Source: Charina bottae (Eukaryota; Chordata; Lepidosauria; Squamata; Charinaidae). Taken from it: a DNA stretch of 64,000 bases. Every line of letters begins with the position of its first letter. Within the stretch, counting starts at the first letter, position 1. Below, piece by piece: positions 23,059-36,468 of the stretch. The notes under the pieces were generated by a model. The model saw nothing but the letters and a program-made list of their open reading frames with translations, was not told the origin of the DNA and did no database searches. The position numbers and the translations under genes were made by a program. The stretch spans positions 16,404,001-16,468,000 of the forward strand of contig JALMGJ010000008.1 in NCBI GenBank assembly GCA_023362775.1, in the 5' to 3' direction.

Positions 23059-23774
23059 GTGTGGCCTTCCATCTCTAACTTTTCTCTTGCTTTGAAATTT
23101 GGTTCACCCTCCTCAAAATTCAACAAATCATTATACTTTAACCACTTTATTTCTCCCACATTTTGTCTTCTAATGAATGCTTCCTGGGGTGATAACCACA
23201 AAGGTACATTAGGTGATAATCTAACCTTACATTATTCCAGATCCGCAATATGGCATTCCTAATATAATGGTTTTTAAAATCCTTATTAACTTTAACTTTA
23301 TCATACCACAAGTAGGAATGCCATCTGAATCTTAATTCATGATCTTCTAGTTGTAATAATTTTTTGTTCTCCAAAGTTATCCATTCCTTCATCCAGAGCA
23401 AGCAATGGGCATCAAAATATAGTTTTAGATCAGGCAGACCCAGACCCCCTCATTCCTTGGCATCCTGTAATAATTTATATTTAATTCTTGGTTTTTTGCC
23501 TTGCCAAATAATCTTCAAAATGTCCTTCTGCCATTGTTTGAATATTAAATCTGTTGACAAAATCAGTATAGTCTGAAAAAGGAACAACATCCTAGGCAAA
23601 ACATTCATTTTGATCACAGAAATTCTCCCCATAAGAGATAAATGTAATTTTTCCCATCTTACCAAATCTTTTTTCACCTCATTCCAAATTTTACCATAAA
23701 TGTTCTGAAACAACACACTATTTTTAGTTGACAAAATCACTCCCAAATATCTAACCTTTTAGACCATCTTTTTT

Positions 23775-25311
23775 CAAGAAAATATTCAGTTCACTGAAAC
23801 TCAAAATTCTAATCAAATATATAAGCATAATATCGGATATTATTTTCTGTATATAATGTTTTTCATTTTTCCTCCTCTCTGCCCGCTTTTCCACATAATC
23901 ATATTTTTGTATCTTGACATTTCATGCTAAAATCCTTCTATGTGCTAAGACCATATGGAGTATATGGTTATTTGACTGTATCCTTATATTCTAAGATTAG
24001 TTCATAAGGTTCTTTAAAGTTCCATATTTGTAGGGAAGAATGTCATGAAATTAACCTTGAAACTCTTCAAGCAGCTAAAGTATTAACCTGAGGATCAGGC
24101 AGTGAGGTTTGCTGATCAGTAATTCTTTTGGGAAGACTTAGTATGAAAGCGTTCAATCAATAAAGTGAAAGTCTCCATCAATCCAAGACAGGCACTTTTA
24201 TAGGAATATTAGGAAAAAAGAAATTCAAGCATTTTCTTCAGTCTTAACAGAGTAATTTATAGTGACTGATATGAGTTTATATCATTTTCTCCTATATAGA
24301 GACACGTGAGATGCTGAATTTATCTGATACTTCAGAGATAACCTGATCCATGTACTAAGAGATATATTACTTGGTTTTATAATTTTAGTTTTTCTACCCA
24401 ATGTTGTTTCAGAATTTGTTTCCATTTTAGTAACCATTTAATTGGCACAATGTAATGTTAACTGGCTTAGTACCTAAGTATGAGTTTCACAAATTTTGGA
24501 CTTCTTTAAAATAAAATGAAACTGGATCACTTAGGAAATGAATATCATGATTCTGGGCATCTAAATTGTTCACATCAAAGACTACTATCCTATCTGACTT
24601 TACCTCACTGAATAATATATATTTAGATATTCAAAATTTGTAAATAAAACATTTTATTTTTTCCCCTCACAATGTAAATAAGGATTTTAATGAATCAGAG
24701 AATGAGGCATTCTTAAATGTGACCAATTGTTTTCAATCCTAATTAAATTTTGAAGTATATAACAATATTTTTAAAAGCCTATTTTTAATCAGTTTTTATT
24801 TAAATACATCTTGGGTTCAAAGAAAGGGGTGGTATTATATAATCTAACAATAACAAATAGGAAAAAAAGAGGCAAATATTGTTAAAATATTCATGTTTTT
24901 TAAATATTGTTATACACTTGGTAAAACTAGAAACATGTATTATTTTGACAGTCCTGAACAAGAAACATTTCTCCAAAAGGAATACATTTTAAGCATAATT
25001 TTAACACCCATGTCCCTTGTAACCCTGTGGTAAAATAAAAACAAATTATAAAAGCAGTAAAATCAGAAGCTGCTGGGTCCGTAGAAACTTTAGCAGCATT
25101 TTGTTCACTTTTAAAGGTTAAGGAGCTTTTGAACTTCCACTGAGGCAGCTTTAACTATCATTTTTGGTTTCTCTTGATACTTCATAAAGGTCAAGATAAA
25201 GTACTTCTTGATCAAGTCACAGCAATAGCAAATCCAAGGCTTTTTCCCAGCCTTTTGTGAGGCAGAATGTAAAGCTTCTACACTTGTCCATCCTCTATTT
25301 CAATTTTATTT

Positions 25312-25368
<57 letters not shown>

Positions 25369-26035
25369 AACAAACAAACAAAATTCATTAACTCTTCATG
25401 CCTTCCTACTTGGTTAACCTTTATTTGGTTCTGTCAGTAATGTTCAAATATAACCTTGGAAAAAATTCTTGTAAAATCAGTATTTCTATCCAAGGCCTTT
25501 TCATAAATGTTACATGTAAAAGGTAGAACTGGAGGAGAATGCATTAGTTGGCATCATTCCTTGTATCAGCCAGCTGCTTTCCATGTATTAAAGGAAAAAC
25601 TTTTGAGTGGGGATCCTGCACTTTGCATTCAGGATATTTATGCTATTCAGAATACTGCGTTATCCGCGTCCTAACGAATCATATACCACAAAAAAAAAAT
25701 AGAAAAATGCAACAGAAAGTAACTGAGAAAAAAAACAGTACAATTCCATTCTCTTCGGACCTCCACAAAGATTTTAATTGTATGTGGGAATCATCTCAGT
25801 ACAATTATTGTGATACATGGTTTTGAATCTATCTCGCTCTCATAGAGATAGAGGATCAGGCCCAAGCTTGATATGATCCAGCTAGGAAGCACAATGTACC
25901 CACCAGTGTGAACACAAATGCCACACATTACTCCTACCATGACACTGATTACTACCACAAAAATCAGTTGTCAATTTGATTTCTTTGAAGTTAAGAATAA
26001 ATAGGCAAATCTGTTTACCATCTAAGTCTATATAT
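23775..26035. other. Unique DNA, no gene recognised
   Basis: AT-rich sequence with short, unrecognisable frames. A compound (CT)n(CA)n(AAAC)n tract occupies about 25313-25381. Confidence 0.5.
25313..25381. repeat. Compound (CT)n(CA)n(AAAC)n microsatellite
   Basis: Three adjacent simple repeats on a purine/pyrimidine-skewed strand. Confidence 0.92.
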
Positions 26036-26498
26036 GTTGTTGTTAGTTGCCGTCGAGTCATTTACGACTCATGGTGACCCTATGTATAATAGAATGAAAT
26101 GCTAAACGGTCTTGCACCAATTGCCTGACTGTTCCAATGTTTGCATCCATTGTTGCAGTAATTGTATCAATCCATTTCACTGAAGGTGGCCCTCAACTTT
26201 ACCAAACATGATGTCCTTTTCAAGCGATCGGTCTTTCCTGACGATGTGCCCAAAGTATGAGAGTCTAAGCCTAGTTATCCTCGTCTCTAGTGAACATTTT
26301 GGTTGTATTTCTTCTGAAACTGATTTGTTTGTTCTTCTGGCAGTCCATGGTATTTTCAGTAATCTTCACCAGCACCACAATTCAAATGCATCAATTCTTC
26401 TTCTATCTTCCTTTTTTAATGTCAAGCTTCACAGGCATATGTGGCAATTGAGAAGACCATAGCATGAGTCAGACGCACCTTTGTTTTTAAACTGACGT
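26036..26498 (-). mobile_element. RTE-clade LINE 3' end fragment
   Basis: The minus strand encodes the C-terminus of an RTE polyprotein (RRRIDAFELWCW, PWTARRTNKSV, SYFGHIVRKDRSLEKDIMFG) with one early stop. It is followed by a 3' end whose plus-strand form is GTTGCCGTCGAGTCATTTAC and by a TGTTGTTGTTAG tail at the left. The 3' UTR motif differs from BovB, so this is a different RTE lineage from those at 36 and 38 kb. Confidence 0.75.
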
Positions 26499-26522
26499 AT
26501 ATATATATATATATATATATAT
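26499..26522. repeat. (TA)n microsatellite
   Basis: About 11 TA units at the 5' break of the RTE fragment. Confidence 0.9.
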
Positions 26523-29065
26523 TAATTCATATATTGAGATCACTTCCAAATAAATGTGATATTTAAAATAGACAGCTTGAATAATGGCATAATTGTTGTA
26601 TTTCATCCTGAAAGTAAACTTTTTGGTTTGCATTTCATCATAAAGTAGATATGTTATAATGCACTGATACATGTTTGAGCTGAGATCTCTATTGCAAATC
26701 TGAAGAAAAAAAAATAAAAAGTGCATTTGCTTAAAATGAACACCGGATAATATCCTCAAACTCTTTTTCTTGATATACCACACTCTGAATAACAAGTGCT
26801 GCTGCTGAAGGAATAGTCATTATTCTGCTGAGTAGAAGTAGCACATTTAGCTGCCATTTAAATTCATTATAATATACCATATGATGTCTGCAGTTTTCTT
26901 CCTGTCCAGTTGCTTTCCACACATGATCTGCAATAGCATTTGGAAAAAAGTATTTTTAAAATTCTTCCTACTCAAATTGCTAGAATGAGCAGACTCATAA
27001 GTATTCACTGGAGAGTGAAAACACAGGCCTTGACTTAACCCTGGCAACTTTTGCTTTCTATTCTTTCCACTCCAAGGGTCAGGAGAAATAAAAAGAAAAT
27101 CCATGTTAAGAAGAAAAGCTTAGAAGCAATCCTGGGATGCAGCCTCAGCTGCTGTTTTCTCTCCTCCCTTTTAACTTTACAACTTAGTATATTTGGAAAA
27201 AGGACGAGAAAGAACAGATAGTACACTTTTTTATCTACCAGTTTCTTTCTTTTCCTGTATGAGCACAGAAGAAGTTAAGGAATGGAATGTGGACCTTAGC
27301 TTGTATAATTTGGGTTCTAAACAGAAGTGGTGGTGATTCTTTCCCTTCCCCCATTCTGGAATTCCTCCATGAAAAATACATTGGAAAGGTTTTGAACTAA
27401 TGGTCCATTTGGCTTTATGAGACCTTTCTCTATATCCCTGGTGCTCTACAAAATTGTAACAATAATTAAATAACAATTGTTCTTACCACCCATCTAAATA
27501 CATTTTAATGACTTTAATGCAAAAATCAAATAACAAAATTATATGTGCACAGGGAGGAAGATTTGGGTATGTGGGTGAAGAGAAAATGTTATCAGTATGT
27601 AATCAATAATTATTTGTAGTAAATTGCTTCATTACTTTGCTGAAGTCAGAATAATTCAGATTACTATTGATATCTCTTCATATTTATAATTTGACAATAT
27701 TTCATCATCAATTTAAAAATAAAATCTGCAAAGTCTTTCATGCATAAACTAATGAGTTTAAGGCCATTATGTCTGTGGTGGCACACAACATTTGCAGTTG
27801 GTGCAAAGTTCAAAGAACTTCCAATGTCTCTGAAACTATTTTGTTATCATCAGACAAGACAAAGTTACAGTAGGTTACAGACATCTTACCAAGAGACCTT
27901 CATTGATGCAGGTTGAATTTATGGGAGTGACTTTTATAAAAATATTCAGAGTTTACTGATAGCAGCTTCTGCTTTTCTGGCAATTACAGTAAATATGAAG
28001 TTATTTTTTAAAAAATGGTAGCCAATAGACTGTGGAATAGCTTATTCCTTAGGTTCATTTGACCCCTTGCCCTACTCCTTGCTGGCATTCCAGGAAGCTG
28101 TAAAAACATATTTCAACAGTATTCAGGCACTAAAGGTGGTGATTAGGTGGTTTCTTGTCTTAGTTGAATTTTGGCTTTGGGTATTAATAGACTTTACATT
28201 TTAAAAAGAAAAACTAAAGTAACCCCACCCCCACCCAAAGAAAAAGCCTAGAAAAAGCCAAACAAAACATTACAAAAATAACAAGAGAAAAGAAGGAACA
28301 AAAAACATTAATGAAAACGCCAAGCTATTCAAATTTCAAATTTATGCTACCATTCAACAGTTTCAAGTTTTTAACTTTATATTAATACAAATGATTATTA
28401 TAACATTTTAAAACAGTGAATTAAGCCTAGACCATATGGAATCACATTGTCTGATCTTGCACCTCCTTTGATATAAAGCTAACTCAAATACTGAAGACTG
28501 ACTATTTCATTAAGCCAGCTTTTAAAGTCTGCTTCATAGGCACCCTTCTGTTAACCCTTCAAGGTAAATCAGACCTGAACACCAAAGTTATGAATACAAA
28601 TGCTACTTTTATTATATGGTTATATTAACAGAATCTTGCAACTCTGGATGTGCCTGTCCCTCCCTGCCTTTATCCTAAAAGGAACTAGGGAGGGTCAAGC
28701 CTGAGACATTTTTTTTCCTCAAATTCCATTCCTGCTTTGGAGCCAGAGTTCTCTTATCTGGCTGTTGGTTTGGCTGTGTCTCTTTCTCCTGTTCCTCATG
28801 GTTATTCTAATAGCCCATTGTACCTTACAAGAGTCCATAAACACTTTTTGGCAACCTTCAAACATGATAAATCCAAAGTTCTACCTAAATTGAGAGATTC
28901 CAGATTTTGTAGTTATAGTTTAGCCACTTCTTTCTAAGTTCCTTTGGAAAGAAGGAACAACAAAACTTTTTTTAACATGCTTTGAGGGGTCCAATAAACC
29001 ATACATAAGATTCAAGAAATGACTTTAATAATATTTCTCACTGAAGCAAATGTAGAGAGTATTTC
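26523..29065. other. Unique DNA, no gene recognised
   Basis: No recognised repeat or exon. Frames at 27035-27476 (minus) and 28737-28937 (plus) are open for 60-80 codons but show no domain signature. Confidence 0.5.
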
Positions 29066-29142
29066 CTATGGAGTCCTTGGTGCTCTCTGAGCCTTGTTGT
29101 TTTCTTGCAGACGTTTCATTGCCAGGCTAGGCAACATCTTTC
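29066..29142 (-). mobile_element. Penelope-like element terminal fragment
   Basis: A 77-bp orphan nearly identical to the left end of the Penelope-like element at 52.0 kb. Both share GGTGCTCTCTGAGCCTTG and the GACGTTTCATTGCCAGGC block. On the minus strand it has the hammerhead-like GAAACGTC and the TTGCC/GGCAA stem, but the CTGAAGA motif is mutated. Confidence 0.75.
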
Positions 29143-30526
29143 CTATCTTCTAGAAGGTAATTAACTGTATATTATTCACAGGGTGCTTTCTATGATTTCT
29201 AGTATATTTTTATATTTTTGATCATTTCTTTTTTATGTTCATTTGAATTATTTAAATGTCCAGGTTCTGCAGTACTGTAGTGTTTAGTATCTGAAGCAGC
29301 CAATAAACCAGTAGGTAAAATAATTGCACAGGAATATTTCATATCAGCCAATAGCTAAAGCAATTACATAGGAAAAAATTACATTTAATTTGGTTGTCGT
29401 GTATCTATAAAAATAAATTGGTATGACAAAAACATTGCAGGTACAAAACACCTTAATTTTATTACGAATTTAATATTAAATAAAATAAATGTCAAACCAG
29501 GAAAGATCCTATTTATTTATTCATTTTATGGTCAAACAGTTACTATAGATTAAATTTGTTCAGCTCCATAGACCCTGCAATCTCTACATACAATCCTTTT
29601 GATAGTTCAGGAAGAAGAGAAGAATGGAGTAGAAAAGTGAGTAAAGCATTATAATGTGTTTACCTGGTGATGCAGTCTGTTCTCCAATCAAATTTTGTTT
29701 CCCAAAGGAAAGTCTACATTTTAAATTGCGCAGAAAGGAGGCAAAGAAAAGAAACACATAATCAAAACACTCCCAGGAGGGGAAAGAATAAGCAAGAGCT
29801 CCAGATATCCTATTTAATAAATAAACACTTTCATTTCTGTAAGTTAATTTCATTGCAGGAAATAACTTTAGTCTTAATTATATTGCCTTATGTCATGTTT
29901 TATAAAAGGTAAATGAGTTTCATTGACTCACTCTTATTAAAGGTATTGTGCGCTGTAAAATCACTGCATGTAAATTAGATCTAAGCAGAGAGCTGGCAGA
30001 CTACACTTATGTACTATGGAATATTGCTAGTATAATCTGACATTCTACAGCTGAATGTTATTGTTATCTAAAACAAGCACGTGGGCATGTGTGGGCGTGT
30101 GTGTGTATATGAAAAACATGTACAAAGAAAATAAATAAACCATAGGAAAAAGGCAAGGAAAAGTTCTGATATTTTGTTATAGGCAACTCTTGTTAACTAG
30201 ACAGTGATGTCACTGGAGTCTGAAATAGCTGCCTTGGATGCACACTTAGTGCATTTAAACAACATATTAAAGAACCCAAACAAGACCAGTATTCTCCACC
30301 CAAGGATGTTTTTCTGAGCAGTCAAGTCCCCTTTTTCAAACCAGCAAGATGTTTACATCATACAACCATCTCCAAATTCCAAAGAACACTAACTTTACCA
30401 TGCTTCAACACTGTCCCCACAGCAGTTTTGGAGGGCCAATATAAAAAAGTTCCCTATGAGCTAAGATTGTGCCTCTGTGGATAAGGAGCTATTGAAACTA
30501 CAGCTCATGTCCTGTTGTACTGTACC
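29143..30526. other. Unique DNA, no gene recognised
   Basis: No repeat family or exon recognised. Short frames at 29584-29912 on both strands are mutually antisense and unremarkable. Confidence 0.5.
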
Positions 30527-30534
30527 CCCTATAA

Positions 30535-30813
30535 CAGGGGTGGGCAACTTCAGGCCCGCGGGCCATATAAGGCCCGTGGGGCTCCCGCCCATATAAGCCC
30601 ATATAAGGCCCACGGGGCTCCTGCCTGCAAACCCCCCCTTTCATGCAATTGGCTCCCGCCCGCAAACCCCACCCCCCAGTGCTTGTGATTGGCTCCCGCC
30701 TACAAACTCCGGCCCCTGATCTGCGGAAATCCCAGAAACCCCACCCCCACCCCCCAGTCCCAGGTTATAAATATCCAAATGGCCCTTGGAAGAAAAAAGG
30801 TTCCCCACCCCTG
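30535..30813. mobile_element. hAT-like non-autonomous DNA transposon (MITE)
   Basis: A 279-bp GC-rich element with terminal inverted repeats CAGGGGTGGGCAAC and the complement of GTTCCCCACCCCTG (13 of 14 bases pair). It is flanked by an 8-bp duplication with one mismatch (CCCTATAA at 30527-30534, CCCTATAG at 30814-30821). An 8-bp duplication with CAGGGGT-type ends is the hAT signature. Inside are repeats of a GGCCCGTGGGGCTCC-like motif and a Pro-rich frame that is not a transposase, so it would need a transposase supplied in trans. Confidence 0.85.
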
Positions 30814-30821
30814 CCCTATAG

Positions 30822-33800
30822 GGATCCTAGGATCCGTGTTATAACTCTTTACCTGGTAAATTCTGATCTTTTTTTATGTACAGTTGTTGTTATGATATCA
30901 GTATCATTTAGTTTCCTTGAAGGTAGCTAAACTGTTATACTGCCTTTAAAACACCTTCACAGCCCACTGATGAACCCACCACCTGTTGTAACATTCTTAC
31001 CTTGTTTTGGGTTTTTAATCTTATTTTTATTTTTACCATGTTTTATTTTCAACTCAAGGTTTGTCACCCTAATAAACTCTATCTATCTAGCTGCCTTGGA
31101 ATTCAAATCTCAGGCACTAGTTATGCATTACATTTTCCAAAATTATTTGTTCATTAAAATATTCCAAGATGAAGAATTGTTGCCTTTCCACTTGCTTGCT
31201 AACTGTTCTGATTACAATAAAAACATCCAGAGAGCTCTTGAATGTTAAATTTCTTGTGCACCAGATATCCAAAGAAATGGAAAACTTATTTGATTTTCAA
31301 GATATTCTAACACTTGAAATGCTACTGAAGCAGCCTTCTAAGAGGCACTACAAAGAAAAAAAATCACAAGTTTAGCAAGCCCTCCTTGATACTGTTCCTT
31401 TTGTCCCTAATCCAAGCTACTTTTCCATTGTTAACAGGCAAGTATATGAAGAGTTATTCTTAGCAGTATCATTCAACATACAGTATGATCATCCTCTAGT
31501 CATATTTGCAGAACACTTGCATACATACCTTTTCTAAAAAAATAAAATAACCACCTTTTTTAAGGGTTTGCATAAACATTTGGGCCCTGAAATCCTGAAC
31601 TTTCAACAAATAGGATGGGTAGGTTGCCAAAGATTCACTGACGACTTGTAGTAAAAATATGTCTCTTCAAAATGTTGGGTCCTTCTTAACAGTGAAGGCA
31701 GTTTTCAAAGTTATGTCACATTCAGAAGATAACAACTTGTGAATGCCATAAGCCCTTTGCAAAATTATCTAGTGTTAGTCTTCAAGTCAGTGAATACAGC
31801 TCTGCAAGCAAAGACCTAAGACCTCAATTTCAAGTGTCCACAGAGAATTAAACATGAACTTGAGTTTCACTGCATTTGCTCATTCTGCTGTAGACTATTA
31901 TTTCACTGCTTGATAAACATTATTTTCATCTACAACTTGTTTGTAGCTTTATTTATATAATCACAGCTATTGTCATATGCAGATCAGTCCTAGGCTAAAT
32001 GAAGATAGGAACAAGGATATATGTGAGCTACAAAAGAAATAAGGAAAGAGTAAAATGGTCTTCCATCTCTGTTCTACTACTAACACCAGTTTTTACATCT
32101 AATGAATATATACTGTCAAATGAAACTGAGTGAACTGAGATGCATTTCTTCCTCATAATACCTTCTTCATCATACCATAAACAGCATACCAATATCTAAT
32201 TGCCATTTAAAACCTTGTGAAATGACTTCAGTAGCAAAATAAAATCCTCCTTAAACATGCAAACAGGGATTAATCAAGTAGTATTCACAAGTTCAACATT
32301 TTAACATTCACTTCTTTTAGTAGGATAGGATAAAAAAAATCCAATATTTAGCTTACCTCTGAATAACAGACATGCCATTCTCTAATACCAAGCAAAAACA
32401 GGAATTTCTAATGAATCAACTTTGTTATTAAAATTCCGAAGCAGGTTAAATTACCACCATAGGTCTATCTATGTACACTATAATGTCATATGTTCAGGAT
32501 TTCACATTGAATCTTTGCAATTAATTGTATAATTTCTTTAAAAAATAATAATCCGAGTCATACCCTATTTGAATTTGTATAAGCATATTTATTTATTTAA
32601 ATAATGTTAATACCATCCTGGTGATAATTCTGATTATATACCACATAAACACTTTCATACAATCAGTTCTCCCAAAACATCTCTCCCATCCCAACAATAA
32701 AGCAACCTATCCATATAATATACTATATATAAAATGCAGTGCCACCAAGTGGGCATGAAATCCTGTTTAAAAAGAAATGAGGAGCCAAGGAGCTTTGGGG
32801 ACAACATGTTTCATAGTATCAGGGAAACAAAAAGAAGGGCTTCCTAGTATTTAAATTCATAGCATTTGTGGTGTCTTTAAAATTCCAGACACATTTTAAA
32901 ATGTACTGTATATTCATTTTCAACAGATTTCAATCCTTTTAATATTTTTTGTTGCTAGCTTATGGTCCTGGGAGCACCTGGAGTCTACCAGACAATGGCA
33001 GATAAGTAAGTAGGTAGGTGTATAGATCCAAACTCTTGGGAGATCACCAAATTTGCACATTTTCACATGCTGCCTGATGAGACTTGATATTATTGCATAA
33101 AATATCACATGATCTTAGGGAAGAACATCAACAATTTTCAGCCATTAAGATAACTTTTATTTAATTTGGGGGGTCAAATGGTCATAACTTGCCAGGCTTC
33201 AAATAAAGCTGACCTGTAAATCTAAAGTTTCCAGAACTTTTATTCAGGAATTGTCTTCTTCAGCAAGACTTTCAGATATAATTTGTCAATATCAGTCTAT
33301 TGCTTAAGAATGTATCCAAATACATAGAGAAAATTTGCTCTCTGAAGTAAACATAAATCTGTGTTCAAACTGACAAAGAGAATCTTTGATTCTCAACAGT
33401 GTTGTTATTTCCTGCGACAGAGTTACAGTAGCTCACAATCTGGAGTTTCTCCTGTACTCATAGCTCCTGCTTGACCAGCAGAGGGTGTGGCCAGAAGGAC
33501 CTTAACACAATTATATCACTTGGGGCCATTTCTGGAACAGGAAACTAGGCTCTTGTCACTCATGCCCTTGTTACTTTGCAGCTAAAGATATGCACAACCC
33601 CAATTTGATAAATACTGCTCCAATGTTTTTGGTATAGTATGATATGTAGTTTCACTGTAGCTTGTAATCTTGCCCATCATGCTGTGCCACAAAAAGTGAA
33701 TCATAGTAGAAAAATATCCATTTCCAATCTGCATTGATTGACTACAGGGAAATGTGCGTCCCTGTAGTCCCTCTATGTGTATACACACCCTGGTTTATAT

Positions 33801-35900
33801 TCTGAAATAGTTTATGGCTTATTCTATAGCCTTATACTCTTGCATGCCTGAGGGACACAAGCAGTTTGGGAGAAGTCTTTCTTTGAGCCTGACACTGAGG
33901 TAATATTATTACTCCAGGAGAAGTGGGTACTAAAGCCTTTTTTTCTGAAAGTGGAACAACCAGTGGTCTGTCATCACTAAGTCCTCCTCAGAATGTTGTT
34001 GAACCTCTGAACTTGGGGGTATAAAGGCAGATTGGAAGCCTAGTTAATATATTCCACATTTTCGGAATATTTTCATTCAACTTGTAGAGAAGTGGTTGTG
34101 TGAACACAGCTATTCTCTCTGTTTATACAAAGCCACTGTCTTCGGTATAGCCTCTCCATGTTTTCTTCCCATACTGTGAAAATTACAGTATTATAAAATT
34201 GGGAAATGCAATTGTAATGTAATGTATGTGTATTTAATGTGATACCCAATTGAAAAGCCATGAAGTCCATTGGCAAACAGCTTTATATTTTGAGATTAGT
34301 ATTTCCAAATTTCTGAGGAGCAAGTCATGCAATCAGCATCCTTAGAAGCAACTCAGACATTTCTGCTAAACCACTTAATTATGTAAAAGGGCACCTCTTT
34401 TCATTTTTCAATTCATAGAAGATGTAAGACTCACGTATAGCTGACTGAGCACATTAGATAAATAGCCCGCAGTAATTTGCAGTCAGAGAATAATCAGTGT
34501 GGGTGGTTTACATTTTCAAAGGAATGCAGGATAGAGGTAACTTTTAGAAATGGATGGTCTGTTTTGCTGTATTCAAAAAAGTCTCACATATTGCTTTTCC
34601 CCTTTATTTCATTCCCTTTTCTTACATATTATGTATACTCTGAACACTTTTCATTCCATAGATGAATTTTGGAGACCTGGGACCTCAGCTAGTCCTTTCT
34701 GTATTATATGACCAAATCGAATTTGTTTTTCCAGGAGTAAAATGTAACCATGGGATACAAACTCTAATGGACTAATTTTATATAACAAGCCAAGGTATTG
34801 ATATATAACAAAATATTAAATCGTTTTTGGGAAAACAAAAACCACTAACTGTAGTCTGCCATCTCTGATAAAGATTACTAAATGGTATTCTCTGTCTCTT
34901 TTTCTAGAATTTTATATTAGAACTTTTTAGTATCCATAATCCCATCAGTTTTTGTGTGAAAAGTACATCTATCACATATTGGATTTTTAAACTCATCTGC
35001 AAAGCTCAAAGAATACTAAGCTCTTTTTGTAAGAAAGCATTGTTAAAAGGAAACAAATATCTTAGAAATATAAAACCATTTGATATAATTCCTTATTTAT
35101 TCCAAAACAGTAATATTCCTCATACCATGTATAAAGTAAACTAGTGAACTGTATTCAAGTGAACATATACCATTTATAGAGGCTGATTGATGCACTTTGT
35201 GTACACATGCTTTCCTACATAAACACAATAATATGTTTTTATTCCATGAAATGAAAAGCAAACTCAGATGTATGTATGTACCTGCAAATTTTACAATTAA
35301 AATTACTTTGAAATATGATTTTGAAACTGACTTTCTTGGTACCTTAATCTATTTTCTATATTTACTTGTCATTAGTTTCCTTCCTTTTTCTTTAATTTTA
35401 CAGCAGAACTTGGAAATATAATTACAACAGTCCATTTATCTCTAAGCTACTTCATTTGCTTGTATTCCAGCTTCTGTTTATAAACAAACCAGCACATAAT
35501 AGAAAGAAAGCAACATGAAATTAGAGGAACAACACAGAATGCCTGATTTTCCCTTTTTCTTTTCTTAACTGAAATCTCCAAACAGATATCAATGAAAAGG
35601 TCATCATGTCAGATATTTTTGTATGTGTTTATAAATTGAGAAGAAAAGGAATTTTTTAAATTGACACCATGTAATAATAGAGAAAGGACACTGTGCACCT
35701 CAAGGGTAATGTATAATAGCGATATCAATTTTACAATGTCTTTTTTTTTTCCCTTAATAACTTTCAGGTAAAGGATGTCATATTTATTTTAATTAGGTAT
35801 AAAAGGACCACTACCAGCTAACCTATTCCATTTGTTGCTGAGGTACATATAAAACAGATAAAAAATCTGTAATATTCATACAGAGTCACTGGGAGTCACG
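30822..35900. other. Longest unique stretch, no gene recognised
   Basis: Five kilobases of AT-rich DNA without identifiable LINE, SINE, LTR or exon. Frames are all below 100 codons with no domain signature. It could be intronic or intergenic; splice-site pairs cannot be assigned without transcripts. Confidence 0.5.
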
Positions 35901-36036
35901 CAGCATATAATTTAATATATTATTATGGTTGGTCGCACAGTCAGCCAGATGTTTAGACTGGATTTGGCATTTTTGTCCACCTATCGAGTCCTTCCCAAGG
36001 ACCTGGGATAGGCAGATGCTGTTGTTTAATAATATT

Positions 36037-36427
36037 AAAGGTATCATTGATGCTTTCGAGCTGTGGTGCTGGAGAAGACTCTTGAGAGTCCCTTGGACTG
36101 CAAGGAGGTCAAACCAGTCAATCCTAAAGGAAATCAACCCTGACTGCTCATTGGAAGGACAGATGCTGAAGCTGAAGCTCAAATACTTTGGCCACCTAAT
36201 GAGAAGAGAGGACTCACTGGAAAAGACCCTGATGCTGGGAAAGACTGAGGGCAAAAGGAGAAGGGGACGGCAGAGGATGAGATGGTTAGATAGCATCACC
36301 GATGTAATGAACATGAATTTGAGTAAACTCCGAGATACAGTGGAGGACAGGAAGGCCTGGCGTGCTATGGTCCATGAGGTCACGAAGAGTCGGACACGAC
36401 TGAACGACTGAACAACAACAACAACAA
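36037..36427 (+). mobile_element. BovB LINE 3' end, 5'-truncated
   Basis: Plus-strand BovB fragment encoding the last 120 or so residues of the polyprotein without stops: IDAFELWCWRRLLRVPWTAR, RSNQSILKEINPDCSLEG, LKYFGHLMRREDSLEKTLM and a C-terminus ending SRTRLND. The 3' end AGAGTCGGACACGACTG (36386-36402) leads into an ACAACAACA tail. BovB is known for patchy distribution and horizontal transfer among squamates, ruminants and others. The insertion lies within the R4/Dong LINE; a clean target duplication is not visible. Confidence 0.85.
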
Positions 36428-36468
36428 TCATCACAGGATGTAAGTTGTTCCAAGTAAAGCTGCCTTTT

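Larger units (their letters stand above)
21150..23746 (-). pseudogene. L1 ORF2 C-terminal pseudogene, interrupted
   Basis: The minus strand encodes the ORF2 region after the polymerase core. Blocks in order are KWEKLHLSLMGRISVIKMN-like (near 23640), RGGLGLPDLKLY-like (near 23440), WMKEWITLENKKLLQLEDHE (near 23380), then after the LTR HTCHRFNYIQLLECFKLYKK (near 21860) and, at the C-terminus, LLYAQRWKDPQVPTVEEW (near 21310). Frameshifts and stops are present. The frame on the two sides of the LTR joins across the duplicated 5 bp, which confirms the insertion. Confidence 0.83.
20835..23758 (-). mobile_element. 5'-truncated L1-type LINE, later split by a solo LTR
   Basis: An antisense L1 copy. 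The 3' end is at the left, where an A/T-rich tail is expanded into (TA)n at about 20844-20896. A 16-bp target duplication, TTAGACCATCTTTTTT, flanks it at 20819-20834 and 23759-23774. Without the LTR insertion (21885-23058) about 1.75 kb of L1 remains, covering the ORF2 C-terminus and 3' UTR. The truncated 5' end, long duplication and A-rich tail are standard for target-primed reverse transcription. Confidence 0.87.
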
